DNA of 58,574 bases, taken from positions 1-58,574 of the forward strand of contig NZ_JANFNY010000030.1 in the NCBI RefSeq assembly GCF_024437745.1. The letters are read 5' to 3'. Positions within the stretch are counted from its first letter, which is position 1, and each line of letters opens with the position of its first letter. Source of the DNA: Roseomonas sp. GC11 (GTDB lineage Bacteria > Pseudomonadota > Alphaproteobacteria > Acetobacterales > Acetobacteraceae). A program made the translations under genes and the position numbers. This document shows, one piece after another, positions 50,991 to 58,574 of the stretch. The notes beneath the pieces were generated by a model. It was not told where the DNA came from, did not search any database, and saw only the letters and a program-made list of their open reading frames with translations.

Positions 50991-52409
50991 ATGACCGAGA
51001 CCCTTCCTTCCCTTTCGCCATTGCGGCGCGGCCTGCCCGGCCCCGGCAAGCTCGGCGCCCTGGCCGTGCTGCTGGCCGTGCTGCTGGTACCCACCCTGAT
51101 GATCGGCGATGTGATCGGGGAACGCGAGGCGCGGCAGCAGGAGGTGCAGCGCGAGATCGCCCGCAAATGGGGGGCGGCGCAGATGGTGCATACGCCCGTG
51201 CTGGTGGTGCCTTATCGCGCCCTCCGGCCGGTGGCGGGCGAGGCCTCCAGCCCAGGCCCGGGCCAAGCCCAGCACCAAGCCCACAACCAAACGCAGGGTA
51301 ACCTGCTGCTGCTCCCCGCCACGCTGCGCGCCGAGGCGGTACTCAGCCCGGCATCGCGGCAGCGCGGCCTGTTCAGCGCCACCGTCTATACCGCCGCCAC
51401 GGTGATGGAGGGTGAGTTCCTGCTGGGCAACCCCGGCATGCCGGAGGGCGAGATCCTGTGGGATGCGGCCTATGTCATGGCCAGTTCCACCGACCTGCGC
51501 GACCTGCCCGCTGCGACGCCTCTGCAATGGGATGGCGCCAGCCTGGCGCCGGAGGTGATGCTGGCGGAGACGCGCAGCTGCCCCCAGGCACTGCGCTGGC
51601 CGGTGCGGCTCGCCGGGCCGCCAGCGGCGGAGCAGCGCATTCCCTTCCGGTTGCAGCTGGATCTGCGCGGCACGCAGCACTTCGGCCTGCGCGCCGCCGC
51701 CGCCCGCGCTGAGGTCACCGTCTCCGCCCCCTGGCCCACGCCGGGTTTCGCCGAGGCCCTGATGCCGGACAGCATCGAGAACGACGCCGATGGCTTCAGT
51801 GCCCGCTGGGTGACAGCCCAACAGGGCAACCTTCTACGGCGCAGCCCGGACCCTTGCATGGCCCTGACTCAAACGGGCGCTGAAGCGGCCGGCGTGACGC
51901 TGCTGGAGCCGGTGCCGACCTACCGCATGGTCAACCGCACGGCGAAATACGCGCTGCTCTTCCTGGTGCTGGCTTTCACCACCTATCTGCTTTTCGAACT
52001 GCTGGCCCGGCTGCGCATCCATCTGGTGCATTACGGATTGCTGGGCTGCGCCGTGGTGCTGTTCCCGCTCCTGCTGCTGGCGCTGGGGGAACCGCTGGGC
52101 TTCGGCACCGCCTATCTGATCAGCGCCCTGGCGGTGGCGGCGCAGACCACGCTCTTCACCGCGGGGATCACGCGCTGGGGGCTCGGCCTGGTCTTCGGCG
52201 GCGTGCTGGCCGCCCTCTATGGCGTGCTCTACATCGTGCTGGGGCTGGAGAGCTACGCCTTGCTGGCGGGCTCGCTGCTGCTCTTCGCGGTGCTGTCGCT
52301 GGTGATGGCGGTGGCCCGGCGCGTGCCGTGGGAAAGTCTCAATGGGGCGGATGCTTGCCAGCCGGCACAGCCGGGCCAAGATCGGGGGCATGCACAGACC
52401 CCCGATTGA
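50991..52409 (+). CDS. creD: CreD-like inner-membrane protein
   Basis: A 472-residue protein with one N-terminal helix (about 20-40), a large periplasmic part (about 45-305) and five or six C-terminal helices (about 318-460) starting at VNRTAKYALLFLVLAFTTYLLFE, followed by RIHLVHYGLLGCAVVLFPLLLL and FGTAYLISALAVAAQTTLF, which are CreD hallmarks. CreD is induced by CreBC and affects envelope integrity in enterics and pseudomonads. ATG 50991; the frame to 50901 would overlap the promoter. Confidence 0.92.
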   Translation: MTETLPSLSPLRRGLPGPGKLGALAVLLAVLLVPTLMIGDVIGEREARQQEVQREIARKWGAAQMVHTPVLVVPYRALRPVAGEASSPGPGQAQHQAHNQTQGNLLLLPATLRAEAVLSPASRQRGLFSATVYTAATVMEGEFLLGNPGMPEGEILWDAAYVMASSTDLRDLPAATPLQWDGASLAPEVMLAETRSCPQALRWPVRLAGPPAAEQRIPFRLQLDLRGTQHFGLRAAAARAEVTVSAPWPTPGFAEALMPDSIENDADGFSARWVTAQQGNLLRRSPDPCMALTQTGAEAAGVTLLEPVPTYRMVNRTAKYALLFLVLAFTTYLLFELLARLRIHLVHYGLLGCAVVLFPLLLLALGEPLGFGTAYLISALAVAAQTTLFTAGITRWGLGLVFGGVLAALYGVLYIVLGLESYALLAGSLLLFAVLSLVMAVARRVPWESLNGADACQPAQPGQDRGHAQTPD

Positions 52410-52415
52410 TCGCTG

Positions 52416-52889
52416 ATGGCGGCCGGCCAGCGCTACGGCGTGGAACTGCGCGGGCCGCTGCCGGCGGATGCCGCCGATGTTGCGGCCCTGCTGGCACAAC
52501 TGGGCGCCCCTTCCTCCCCGCCCCAGGCCGGGGCACGGCTGGAGGCCCTGGCCCGTGACCCTGCCTGTGGCGTGCTGGTGGCCACGGGCTGGAATGGCCG
52601 GGTGATCGGGCTGGTGGCGCTGCATCGCACCCCCAGTCTGCTGGCTGAACGGCCGGAAGCGCGCATCACCGCCTTGGTGGTGGATGAGGCGGAGCGCGGC
52701 GCCGGTATCGGCCGGCTGCTGGTGAAGGCGGCGTCACAATGGGCCCGTGCCGCTGGCTGTGACAGGCTGGAACTGGCGCTGCCATCTGGAAGCACGGTGG
52801 CGTCGTGCTTCTGCGCCGCGTTGGGCTTCACGGGCAATGGCGAGAGCGTTTCCCGCCCGCTGCGCAAGAGGGCCGCCGGGGGCGGGTGA
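52416..52889 (+). CDS. GNAT-family N-acetyltransferase
   Basis: A 157-residue GNAT protein. The acetyl-CoA site is in ITALVVDEAERGAGIGRLLVKAA (Q/R-x2-G-x-G/A pattern), followed by CDRLELALPSGSTVASCFCAALGF. Substrate unknown. ATG 52416 lies 7 bases after the creD stop, suggesting co-transcription. Confidence 0.85.
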   Translation: MAAGQRYGVELRGPLPADAADVAALLAQLGAPSSPPQAGARLEALARDPACGVLVATGWNGRVIGLVALHRTPSLLAERPEARITALVVDEAERGAGIGRLLVKAASQWARAAGCDRLELALPSGSTVASCFCAALGFTGNGESVSRPLRKRAAGGG

Positions 52890-53075
52890 GGGGCCTCCGT
52901 CTCCGGGCAGGGGACAGGGGCCTCTGCACCCGCCGCCGGGAGGCATTGGCGAATGAGTTTCCAGAGGCCGTAGGCCTTTGGCGGTGGCGCGGTGCTTCCG
53001 GGATTCCGCCCGGGCTGCGCGGGCAGCCGGCCAGGCCGCCAGGATTTTAGAATCTTTTTGATATTATCGAAAATC

Positions 53076-53092
53076 GAATCGATCATCGATTC
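53076..53092. promoter_or_regulatory. palindromic operator touching the gntR start codon
   Basis: GAATCGAT-C-ATCGATTC, a perfect 8+1+8 palindrome whose last base precedes the ATG. It fits a GntR/FCD autoregulatory site and leaves no room for a normal ribosome-binding site. Confidence 0.7.
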
Positions 53093-53776
53093 ATGTCGCG
53101 ATCCCTGACAGACCATGTCGAAGAACTGCTGAAGGCCGATATCGCCCGCGGCGTCTTCGCACCCTCCCAGCCCTTGCGCATGGAACTGCTCAAGGCGCGC
53201 TTCGATGCCGGCCTCTCGCCCATCCGCGAGGCGCTCTCCCGCCTGTTGGCGGAAGGCATTGTCGAACTGGAAGCCAACAGGGGCTTCCGCGTTCCCGCCC
53301 TGAGCCGGGCGGATCTGCTGGACATCGCCATCACCCGCGGCGCGGTGGAAACCGCGGCGGTGCGCCGGGCCATAGCCCTGGGGGATGATGCCTGGGAGGC
53401 GCAGATCGTTGGCGCGCTGCATCACTACAAGCGCCTCGCCGCCCGCGCCTTCGAGGAGGATGCCGCCCTGGAAGCCTGGGAGAAGGCGCATGACGCCCTG
53501 CACCGCGCCCTGATCTGCGCCTGCGGCTCCCCCCGGCTTCTCGCGCTGCAGGCGCGCTACCAGGAACAGCATCTGCGTTACCGCCGCCTGATCGTCATCC
53601 CGGAGGTCTCGCGCGATGCCCATATCGCCGAGCATGAGAACCTGGTGGCCACCGTCCTGGCGCGCGATGCGGCGGCGGCGGCGGCGGCCGTCGAGCGGCA
53701 CATGATGATCACCGCCGATGTGCTCGACGCCGCCGGGTACTGGGATCAGGCCCAGCCTCCGCCACGGCAGGGCTGA
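53093..53776 (+). CDS. GntR-family (FCD-type) regulator
   Basis: A 227-residue regulator. Winged helix (about 5-75) with HVEELLKADIARGVFAPSQ and GLSPIREALSRLLAEGIVELEANRGFRV; an FCD ligand domain (about 90-215) with HDALHRALICACGSPRLLAL and EHENLVATVLARDAAAA, supplying His residues for metal/ligand binding. The next gene is a broken MFS transporter, its probable target. The palindrome at the start implies autoregulation. Confidence 0.88.
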   Translation: MSRSLTDHVEELLKADIARGVFAPSQPLRMELLKARFDAGLSPIREALSRLLAEGIVELEANRGFRVPALSRADLLDIAITRGAVETAAVRRAIALGDDAWEAQIVGALHHYKRLAARAFEEDAALEAWEKAHDALHRALICACGSPRLLALQARYQEQHLRYRRLIVIPEVSRDAHIAEHENLVATVLARDAAAAAAAVERHMMITADVLDAAGYWDQAQPPPRQG

Positions 53777-54035
53777 GACCCCACAAACCGCACAGCAGAG
53801 GACGCCGGGCATGCGCCCCCGCACCGTGATCCGCCATCCGCGACGAGGCCAGGGCCAGCGCAAACCGGTCTGACCGGACAGGGGCGCTGGTCCTCTTTCC
53901 CCGCACGGGCGGGGCCTGCGGCCCCTGCATCATTCTGCCTTCCTTCCTCTGGCGCCCGGCTGCCGGATGGAAAGGCGCGCGCCTGCCCCGCCCGGCGGAC
54001 CTTCTGACAAAACCAAGCAAGACCAGGAGGAACCC

Positions 54036-54272
54036 ATGGGAGAATTCCGCAGGGGCTGGGCCATCGTGCTCGGCTGTTTCATCGGCGTGGCGGCGGGAGT
54101 CAGCTCGCTGTTCTTCATACTCGCAGGGGCTGTTCCTCAAGCCTCTGGCGGCGGAATTCGGGTGGTCCCGCTCCGCCGCCTCGCTCGGGCCGCTCTGTGG
54201 CACGCTGGCCGCGGCCATCGCCTCCGCCCTGACCGGCCGGCTGATGGACCGCTTCGGCGCGCTGCGCACTGG
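54036..54272 (+). pseudogene. MFS transporter, N-terminal fragment with frameshift
   Basis: ATG 54036 (AGGAGG-like AGGAGGAACCC before it) gives MGEFRRGWAIVLGCFIGVAA then SSLFF. One extra base near 54118 shifts the frame; in the next frame it continues QGLFLKPLAAEFGWSRSAAS and GRLMDRFGALRT, the usual first two-and-a-half helices of an MFS carboxylate-type transporter. Similarity stops at about 54270 where an inverted-repeat scar begins. Confidence 0.8.
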
Positions 54273-54321
54273 AGTTGATCCTAACCCGCAAATCGTCCAC
54301 AGAAGTGGGTCAACTCCAACT
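54270..54321. repeat. inverted-repeat scar at the MFS break
   Basis: GGAGTTGATCC (54271-54281) and GGGTCAACTCC (54307-54317) are inverted copies with one mismatch, 25 bases apart, exactly where the MFS reading frame ends. They may be ends of a lost element or a recombination scar. Confidence 0.5.
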
Positions 54322-54360
54322 CCAACGCCACCCGGCCTCTACGAGGCTGGGTGGCGTTGG
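54322..54360 (-). terminator. strong hairpin after the autotransporter gene
   Basis: CCAACGCCACCC and GGGTGGCGTTGG pair perfectly, and GCCTC/GAGGC extends the stem to 17 pairs with a 3-base loop and one bulge pair. It lies 5 bases after the autotransporter stop. TTCTCTT follows on the plus strand, so it could end transcription both ways. Confidence 0.8.
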
Positions 54361-54365
54361 TTCTC

Positions 54366-57300
54366 TTACCAACTCATGCGCAGCCCTGCGGTCACGCTGT
54401 GCGCCTTGGCTTGGGCATTATAGGCGCCGTCATAGCCGGCATAGAGAGTGAAGGGCGCGCCCGTCTCCAATTCCGCGCGCAGGCCGGCGACGGCGGCATC
54501 CCGCCCAGCCGAACTACCGCGCACGGTGAAGGCGCTGTCCGGCGCACCAAGGAAGCGCGCGGTGGTGGTGCCGCGGATATCCAGCATCTCATGCGTCCAG
54601 CCGATACGGGCGGAAGGCACCAGCGCGTAGCCGCCCGGCAGGCTGAAGCGCCGCTCCGCCCGCAGCGCCAGCACGCTCTGCAGGCTGGTGAGGTCGGCGG
54701 CATCAATCGCCTGTGCGGCGCCATTGCCACCCTTCTCGCGCGTCGCGTCGCGGCTCACCTGCACGCCCTGCAGGCCCAGGCTTGGCTCGATCCGCGTGCC
54801 GCCCCAGTCAAGGCCGAGGCCGGCGCGGATCTGGCCACCGGCCAGCAGCCCATCCACATCGCCCTTGCTGCGGCTGCCATAAGCGGTGACGCTGCGGCGC
54901 AGGCCGCCTTCGTTATAGCCAAGGCCGATCTGCCCATCGAGGAAGCCGATGCCCTGCCGCAGGCTGGCATAGAGCCGCACTTGCAACGTGTCGGCGGAGA
55001 GCTTGGCACCATTGCGCACCCGCATATCCTGCGTCGCATAGCCAGCCGCGAGGCCGAGCGTCAGGCCAGGCCGGATGTCGCCATCCAGGCCGGCGGCGAA
55101 GCCACCCAGGCTGCGGCTGTGCCCCGGCGCGCCGCCACTGGCGCCGGTGGAAGAAAACTGGCTGAGCGCCGTCATCCAGGTGTTGAGGCCACGCGCATCG
55201 GTGGCCGTGCTGGTGCCGGCATCAGGCTGGGCGCCACGGCGGGCTTCCAGCGCACGGTTCACCGCCGCGTCGGTCAGGTACCAGGCATCGCGCGCTGCCA
55301 CCAGCGCATCGCCATAGGCGGAGGGCGAGAGTTGCTCCAGTGCCGGCTGGATGGCCTGCGCCGGCAGGACGTAAAGCGGCGCATAGACGCTGGCCAGCCC
55401 CGCGCCCATGCGGACCCCGGCCACTGGGCGCTGGCTGTCGAGCGCCGCGGCCACCGCGGCCTGGTTGCCTGTCGTGGCGAAGCTGGCATAGGCGGCAGGG
55501 GTCACCACCAGACGCAGCGCGGTACTGTCATAGAGGGCGTCGAAGCGCGTGCCGCTGGCCAGGCCCGCCGGCTGCGTCAGCCCGCTGAAGCTGCCGAGCA
55601 GCCCGCCCTCCGCCTGGATGACGGTGAACTGCTGGCCGATCTCCGGCGTATAGGTGTTGGTGGCGCTGCCCGTGATGCCGCGCAGCAGCGGCTCCAGCGT
55701 GCCGGCGGCGGTGAAGCTGTTGCCCGTGCCAGAGACGATGATGCGGCTGTAGTTGCCGGCCCCCGTGCCAGTGCCCGTGCCGTCGATGTCGAATTCCGTC
55801 GTGGCGCCATCGGCCAGGGTCACGGGGGCGGTGAAATTCAGTGTGCCCGGGCTGTTGCCGGGGGCAAGGCGGCCGCCGCTGGCCACCGTCGTCGCACCGC
55901 CAATGGTGCCGGTGCCGCGCAGCGTGCCGCCGTTATTGACCGTGACCTGCGAGGCGATGGAGCCATCCACCGACAGCGTGCCGCCATTGACGATGGTGGC
56001 GCCGCTATAGGTGTTGGCGCCAGCCAGGGAGAGCTTGCCGGTGCCGTTCAGCGTCAGCCCGCCGCTGCCGCCGATATCGTTCATCCAGGTATCCGAGGCG
56101 CTGTAGCCGCCCTGGCTGGCATCCATGGTGATGGCGACATTGCCGGTGAAGGCGCCATAGCCATTGGCGGCAGAGAAGAGGTCAAGCCGCCCCCAGCCGT
56201 CATAAGTGTTCCCGGAGGCCAGCGGATAGCCGGAATGCAGCGCAGTGCTGGCCAGAACCTCCAGGCGCTGCTGGTCGGAGAGGTAAGGCAGGCGGGTCAG
56301 CAGCAGGACCTGGGCCTGGACCGGCACCTCGGCCGCCGTCATCGGCACATTCTCGCCTTCCGGGGTGAAGTCGTAGGTCAGGCGGCGGATATAGTCGGCG
56401 CGGTTCTGGGCATAGCTGCCATAGGCGGCGCTGGTGCCATTGCCGCCCTGGGCGACGCAGGCCGCGACTGTTGCCGTGCCGCAGGCAGAAGCGAGATAGG
56501 CCTGGGTCTCGGTGAAGGCGCGGTAGGTGGCATAGGCATTGGCATTGGCCGGGTTCGTCCAGTCCAGCCGGTTGCCGCTCGCGTCATAGAGCGCCTGATA
56601 GATGTTGTTGGCGACCAGCGCGGTGGAGAGGATACGCCCGCCCATCACGTCGAGCGGCGAATGCATGCCGGCCAGGATGCGGTTCTCGCCCAGTTCCGAG
56701 GCGCGTGCGAGCAGGCTCTGCATCTGCTCCGGCACCAGGAAGGCAAGGCTGAGCGCCTGGAAATTGGCGAGGTTGGTATGGCCGCTGGGATAGCCGCCAT
56801 CGGCATAGGGGTTGGTGCCATTGATGCGCTGCATCAGCAGGGTCGGGATGCTGACCTCGCTGCTCAGCCGGTAAGGGCGCGGTGAGGTACCGATGCCGGG
56901 CACATATTCGCCCACCGTGAAGGTATAGGGGGTGAAGGTGCCATCGGCCGCGTAAGTGCCGATATTGGGAATGACCAGCGCGTTGCCGCCATTGGCGTCG
57001 ATCATCGCCTGGGTGACGGTGAAGCCTTTCACCCAGTTCTCCACCGTGCCGTAGACTGCGGGCACCTCGAAATTGGAGAAGTAGGAGGGCGCCACGAAAT
57101 TCGCCGTATCCGCCGTGCTCAGCAGCAGGCGGCCGGAGGATGTGGCGGCGGAATAGTTCTGGTAGCGCGCATCCAGCGGGTCGATGGCCGGGTTCTCGCC
57201 CATATAGCGGGAGAAAAGACGCTTGGAGGGCTCGGAGGAGGTGTTGGCCCGGGCGATGGTCTCGATAAACGTCACGGCCGAGGCCAGCGGCGTCGCGCTG

Positions 57301-57761
57301 CCATCCCCGAAGGTGGTGCGGCCCCAGGAAGCGCTGTTCATATAGTTAATATTGTTCACGAAATCGGCCAGCGTCGGCGTGACGAAGCTGGTCTGCGTCA
57401 GGCTTTGTGGCGCGGTGCCGCTGGCTGAGGCACCGCTGCCCGTCAGGAACAGCGAGGTCAGCACCCCGAGGCCGTTCATCACATTGTACTGCTGCCCGAC
57501 GCGGTCGGTAGAAATCGCGGCGATGGTCTGCGCCTCTGTCCGGTTCTGCGTCATCTCCACGACGGTCTGGATGTTCTGCGTCATCACCGCAGGGTTGTTG
57601 ACCATCAGGTCGGTGTAGGAATCCAGAACGCCAGCCACCGAGGCGCCGGCCCCAGGGGTTGAACTGTTGGTATAATTGACGGCAGTGCTGGTTTGCCCAA
57701 GAGCCGAAATCGGGGATAGGCAGGTCCCGGCGAGCAACAGGGGCAGAAGGCGGCTACGCAT
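54366..57761 (-). CDS. autotransporter with PAP2-type acid phosphatase passenger
   Basis: An 1131-residue type V secretion protein. Signal peptide (about 1-22). The passenger (about 60-500) is a PAP2/vanadium-haloperoxidase-fold phosphatase: GGYPSGHTN (about 322-330) and ENRILAGMHSPLDVMGGR (about 355-372) carry the two catalytic His and the Asp. An autotransporter-associated strand repeat (GKLSLAGANTYSGATIVNGGTLSVDG, about 575-600) and a SPGTL motif lead to the C-terminal beta-barrel (about 855-1131), which ends GLRMSW with the terminal aromatic residue. ATG 57761 starts the signal peptide. It is likely a surface or released phosphatase. Confidence 0.9.
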   Translation of the reverse strand: MRSRLLPLLLAGTCLSPISALGQTSTAVNYTNSSTPGAGASVAGVLDSYTDLMVNNPAVMTQNIQTVVEMTQNRTEAQTIAAISTDRVGQQYNVMNGLGVLTSLFLTGSGASASGTAPQSLTQTSFVTPTLADFVNNINYMNSASWGRTTFGDGSATPLASAVTFIETIARANTSSEPSKRLFSRYMGENPAIDPLDARYQNYSAATSSGRLLLSTADTANFVAPSYFSNFEVPAVYGTVENWVKGFTVTQAMIDANGGNALVIPNIGTYAADGTFTPYTFTVGEYVPGIGTSPRPYRLSSEVSIPTLLMQRINGTNPYADGGYPSGHTNLANFQALSLAFLVPEQMQSLLARASELGENRILAGMHSPLDVMGGRILSTALVANNIYQALYDASGNRLDWTNPANANAYATYRAFTETQAYLASACGTATVAACVAQGGNGTSAAYGSYAQNRADYIRRLTYDFTPEGENVPMTAAEVPVQAQVLLLTRLPYLSDQQRLEVLASTALHSGYPLASGNTYDGWGRLDLFSAANGYGAFTGNVAITMDASQGGYSASDTWMNDIGGSGGLTLNGTGKLSLAGANTYSGATIVNGGTLSVDGSIASQVTVNNGGTLRGTGTIGGATTVASGGRLAPGNSPGTLNFTAPVTLADGATTEFDIDGTGTGTGAGNYSRIIVSGTGNSFTAAGTLEPLLRGITGSATNTYTPEIGQQFTVIQAEGGLLGSFSGLTQPAGLASGTRFDALYDSTALRLVVTPAAYASFATTGNQAAVAAALDSQRPVAGVRMGAGLASVYAPLYVLPAQAIQPALEQLSPSAYGDALVAARDAWYLTDAAVNRALEARRGAQPDAGTSTATDARGLNTWMTALSQFSSTGASGGAPGHSRSLGGFAAGLDGDIRPGLTLGLAAGYATQDMRVRNGAKLSADTLQVRLYASLRQGIGFLDGQIGLGYNEGGLRRSVTAYGSRSKGDVDGLLAGGQIRAGLGLDWGGTRIEPSLGLQGVQVSRDATREKGGNGAAQAIDAADLTSLQSVLALRAERRFSLPGGYALVPSARIGWTHEMLDIRGTTTARFLGAPDSAFTVRGSSAGRDAAVAGLRAELETGAPFTLYAGYDGAYNAQAKAHSVTAGLRMSW

Positions 57762-57874
57762 TGGTGATATCTTCCCGGTGGTGTTGTCGCATTTTGTTAC
57801 AAATGCAGGCGCGCGCCGCTTACCATCCGGAGGTCTGAACAATGATTTCAGGTTCTTGAAGGCTGTATGAAAAT

Positions 57875-58096
57875 TTAAATTTCATAAAAAAGAATTTTTT
57901 TGTTAAATTTGTCAATAATGAATCGCTTTTGGGTTGCGCGGACAAAGCTGATCCATCGGTGGATTGAGGAGAGGGCGGCAAAGCCGAAGAAGCTGTCGGC
58001 GGTCTGGTCGTATCGGGTTGCGACGCGGCGGTTGCTCTTCAGGCAGTTGATGAAGCACTCAATACGGCTGCGGAGCGCGTTGAAGTTTGAGTTGAC
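57875..58096 (-). pseudogene. IS5-family transposase C-terminal remnant
   Basis: The minus strand reads NSNFNALRSRIECFINCLKS, then RRVATRYDQTADSFFGFAAL, then RWISFVRATQKRF. This is the C-terminal part of an IS5/IS427-group transposase (RIExFxxxLKxxRRVATRYDKxADSF). It has no start and no catalytic core. The tail after QKRF runs into AT-rich DNA before the TAA. Confidence 0.8.
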
Positions 58097-58140
58097 CCGC
58101 TTCCGTGGACATCCCGAGGCTTGAGACGGAGGTGTCGAGG

Positions 58141-58497
58141 ATGCCGAAATTCAGGGTTCCCTGCCCGCCAGAGTTCCGGTGGCAGATGGTGGAGTTGGTC
58201 CGATCGGGGAGAACGCCGGCACGGCCGTGGCCCGCAAGCGGGTGGCGCGGCTGATGCGCGGGGCCGGGCTACGCGGCGCCTCCCGGCGCCGCTTCCCGGC
58301 GGCGACGCAGCGCGAGCCGAGCCACAGGCCCGCCAACGATCTGGTCGGCCGCGACTTCCGGGCCGCTGGCCTGAGCCGGCTGTGGGTGGCCGACATTCAC
58401 CCACGTGCCGACCGCTGCGGGCTTCCTGTTCCTCGCCGTCGTGCTCGATGTCGGGTCGCGCCGGATCGTCGGCTGGGCCATGGCGACCGACCTGCGC
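58141..58497 (+). pseudogene. IS3-family element, deleted and frameshifted
   Basis: It begins as OrfA (MPKFRVPCPPEFRWQMVELV at 58141), jumps to OrfB (VARKRVARLMRGAGLRGASR, then NDLVGRDFRAAGLSRLWVADI), and after a frameshift near 58393 continues THVPTAAGFLFLAVVLDVGS and RRIVGWAMATDLR before it is cut at about 58498. The pieces between are missing. Confidence 0.8.
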
Positions 58498-58522
58498 GGG
58501 ACTGTCAGAAATTTCGTGTAGG
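58498..58522 (-). mobile_element. terminal inverted repeat of an IS256-family element
   Basis: GGGACTGTCAGAAATTTCGTGTAGG lies exactly where the IS3 sequence is cut and 20 bases outside the stop of an IS256-type transposase end. It resembles IS256-family ends. The rest of the element lies beyond the window. Confidence 0.55.
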
Positions 58523-58541
58523 GCGGAGCGGTTGAACATGC

Positions 58542-58574
58542 TCAGGCCATGGCGCGGGTGAAACGCTCGCCGAA
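58542..58574 (-). CDS. IS256-family transposase, C-terminal end
   Basis: The minus strand reads FGERFTRAMA and a TGA (58544-58542). Only 10 residues are visible, but with the adjacent terminal repeat they fit the end of an IS256/mutator-type transposase, whose gene continues off the right edge. Confidence 0.5.
   Translation of the reverse strand, partial: FGERFTRAMA

Noticed and set aside
54351-56885. 844-codon plus-strand open frame opposite the autotransporter
   Set aside because: Shadow of the repeat-rich passenger and barrel; composition is Ala/Arg/Gly/His-rich and matches no family, while the minus strand has clear PAP2 and barrel motifs.

Overview
The window is high-GC DNA with dense, short-spaced genes. 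It probably comes from an alphaproteobacterium, and the gene mix (FecI/FecR/TonB-receptor sets, Bug-type binding protein, an ars island with arsJ, PAP2 autotransporter, many IS3/IS5/IS256/IS630 scraps) suggests an Acetobacteraceae member such as a Roseomonas-like organism. That placement is inference from protein style; no rRNA or other taxonomic marker is present. The many broken transposases and gene stubs point to an accessory region (plasmid, chromid or genomic island).

Layout. 1-3.6 kb: an IS630 tail, an RTX-type secreted protein, a broken IS3 transposase and a scrap that looks like phage terminase. 3.6-14.3 kb: a full heme-acquisition (has) locus with ECF sigma factor, FecR-type regulator, HasR-like receptor, HasA-like hemophore, type I exporter (HasD/HasE) and a dedicated ExbB-ExbD-TonB energy module. 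14.6-21.7 kb: a second iron set with Fur-box-preceded ECF sigma factor, FecR, FepA-like receptor, YncE-type beta-propeller and a protein-lysine methyltransferase-like enzyme. 21.7-23.6 kb: decayed LysR, a VOC enzyme and a quinone-oxidoreductase stub cut by a deleted IS3 element. 23.6-32 kb: an arsenic island on the minus strand (PadR, Cys-tailed flavoprotein, arsR, acr3, arsO, an arsR-arsC fusion, ArsJ-associated GAPDH, arsJ). 32-37.6 kb: a third iron locus, in which a FyuA-like receptor, an RhtX/FptX-like permease and a FAD monooxygenase overlap by 4 bases each, divergent from an AraC regulator across a near-consensus Fur box. 38-42.6 kb: a carboxylate catabolic cluster (IclR, Bug binding protein, SDR remnant, acyl-CoA ligase, citryl-CoA-lyase-like enzyme). 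42.9-48.5 kb: an NtrC-type response regulator, a sensor kinase interrupted by one TAG codon, and a divergent three-gene membrane/redox unit behind a sigma-54 promoter with an upstream palindrome. 48.5-52.9 kb: CreB/CreC-like two-component system divergent from creD, plus a GNAT enzyme. 53-58.6 kb: GntR regulator, a truncated MFS gene, a large PAP2-phosphatase autotransporter, and scraps of IS5, IS3 and IS256.

How the genes fit together. Three separate TonB-dependent uptake loci make iron capture the main theme; the ExbBD-TonB set in the has locus could also energise the other two receptors. The has and fepA loci look like cell-surface signalling cascades: similar GAAAAT-N14-CGTA motifs lie before fecR and hasR, and a GGAAAA/TGTCTC pair lies before fepA. 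The arsenic island combines As(III) extrusion (Acr3) and arsenate reduction (fusion ArsC) with 1-arseno-3-phosphoglycerate formation and export (GAPDH and ArsJ). The least familiar items are the histidine-free hemophore, the siderophore operon ending in a monooxygenase, the Cys-rich flavoprotein sharing an operator-like motif with PadR, the TAG-split kinase with its sigma-54 target unit, and the repeat-tailed ArsR-ArsC fusion.
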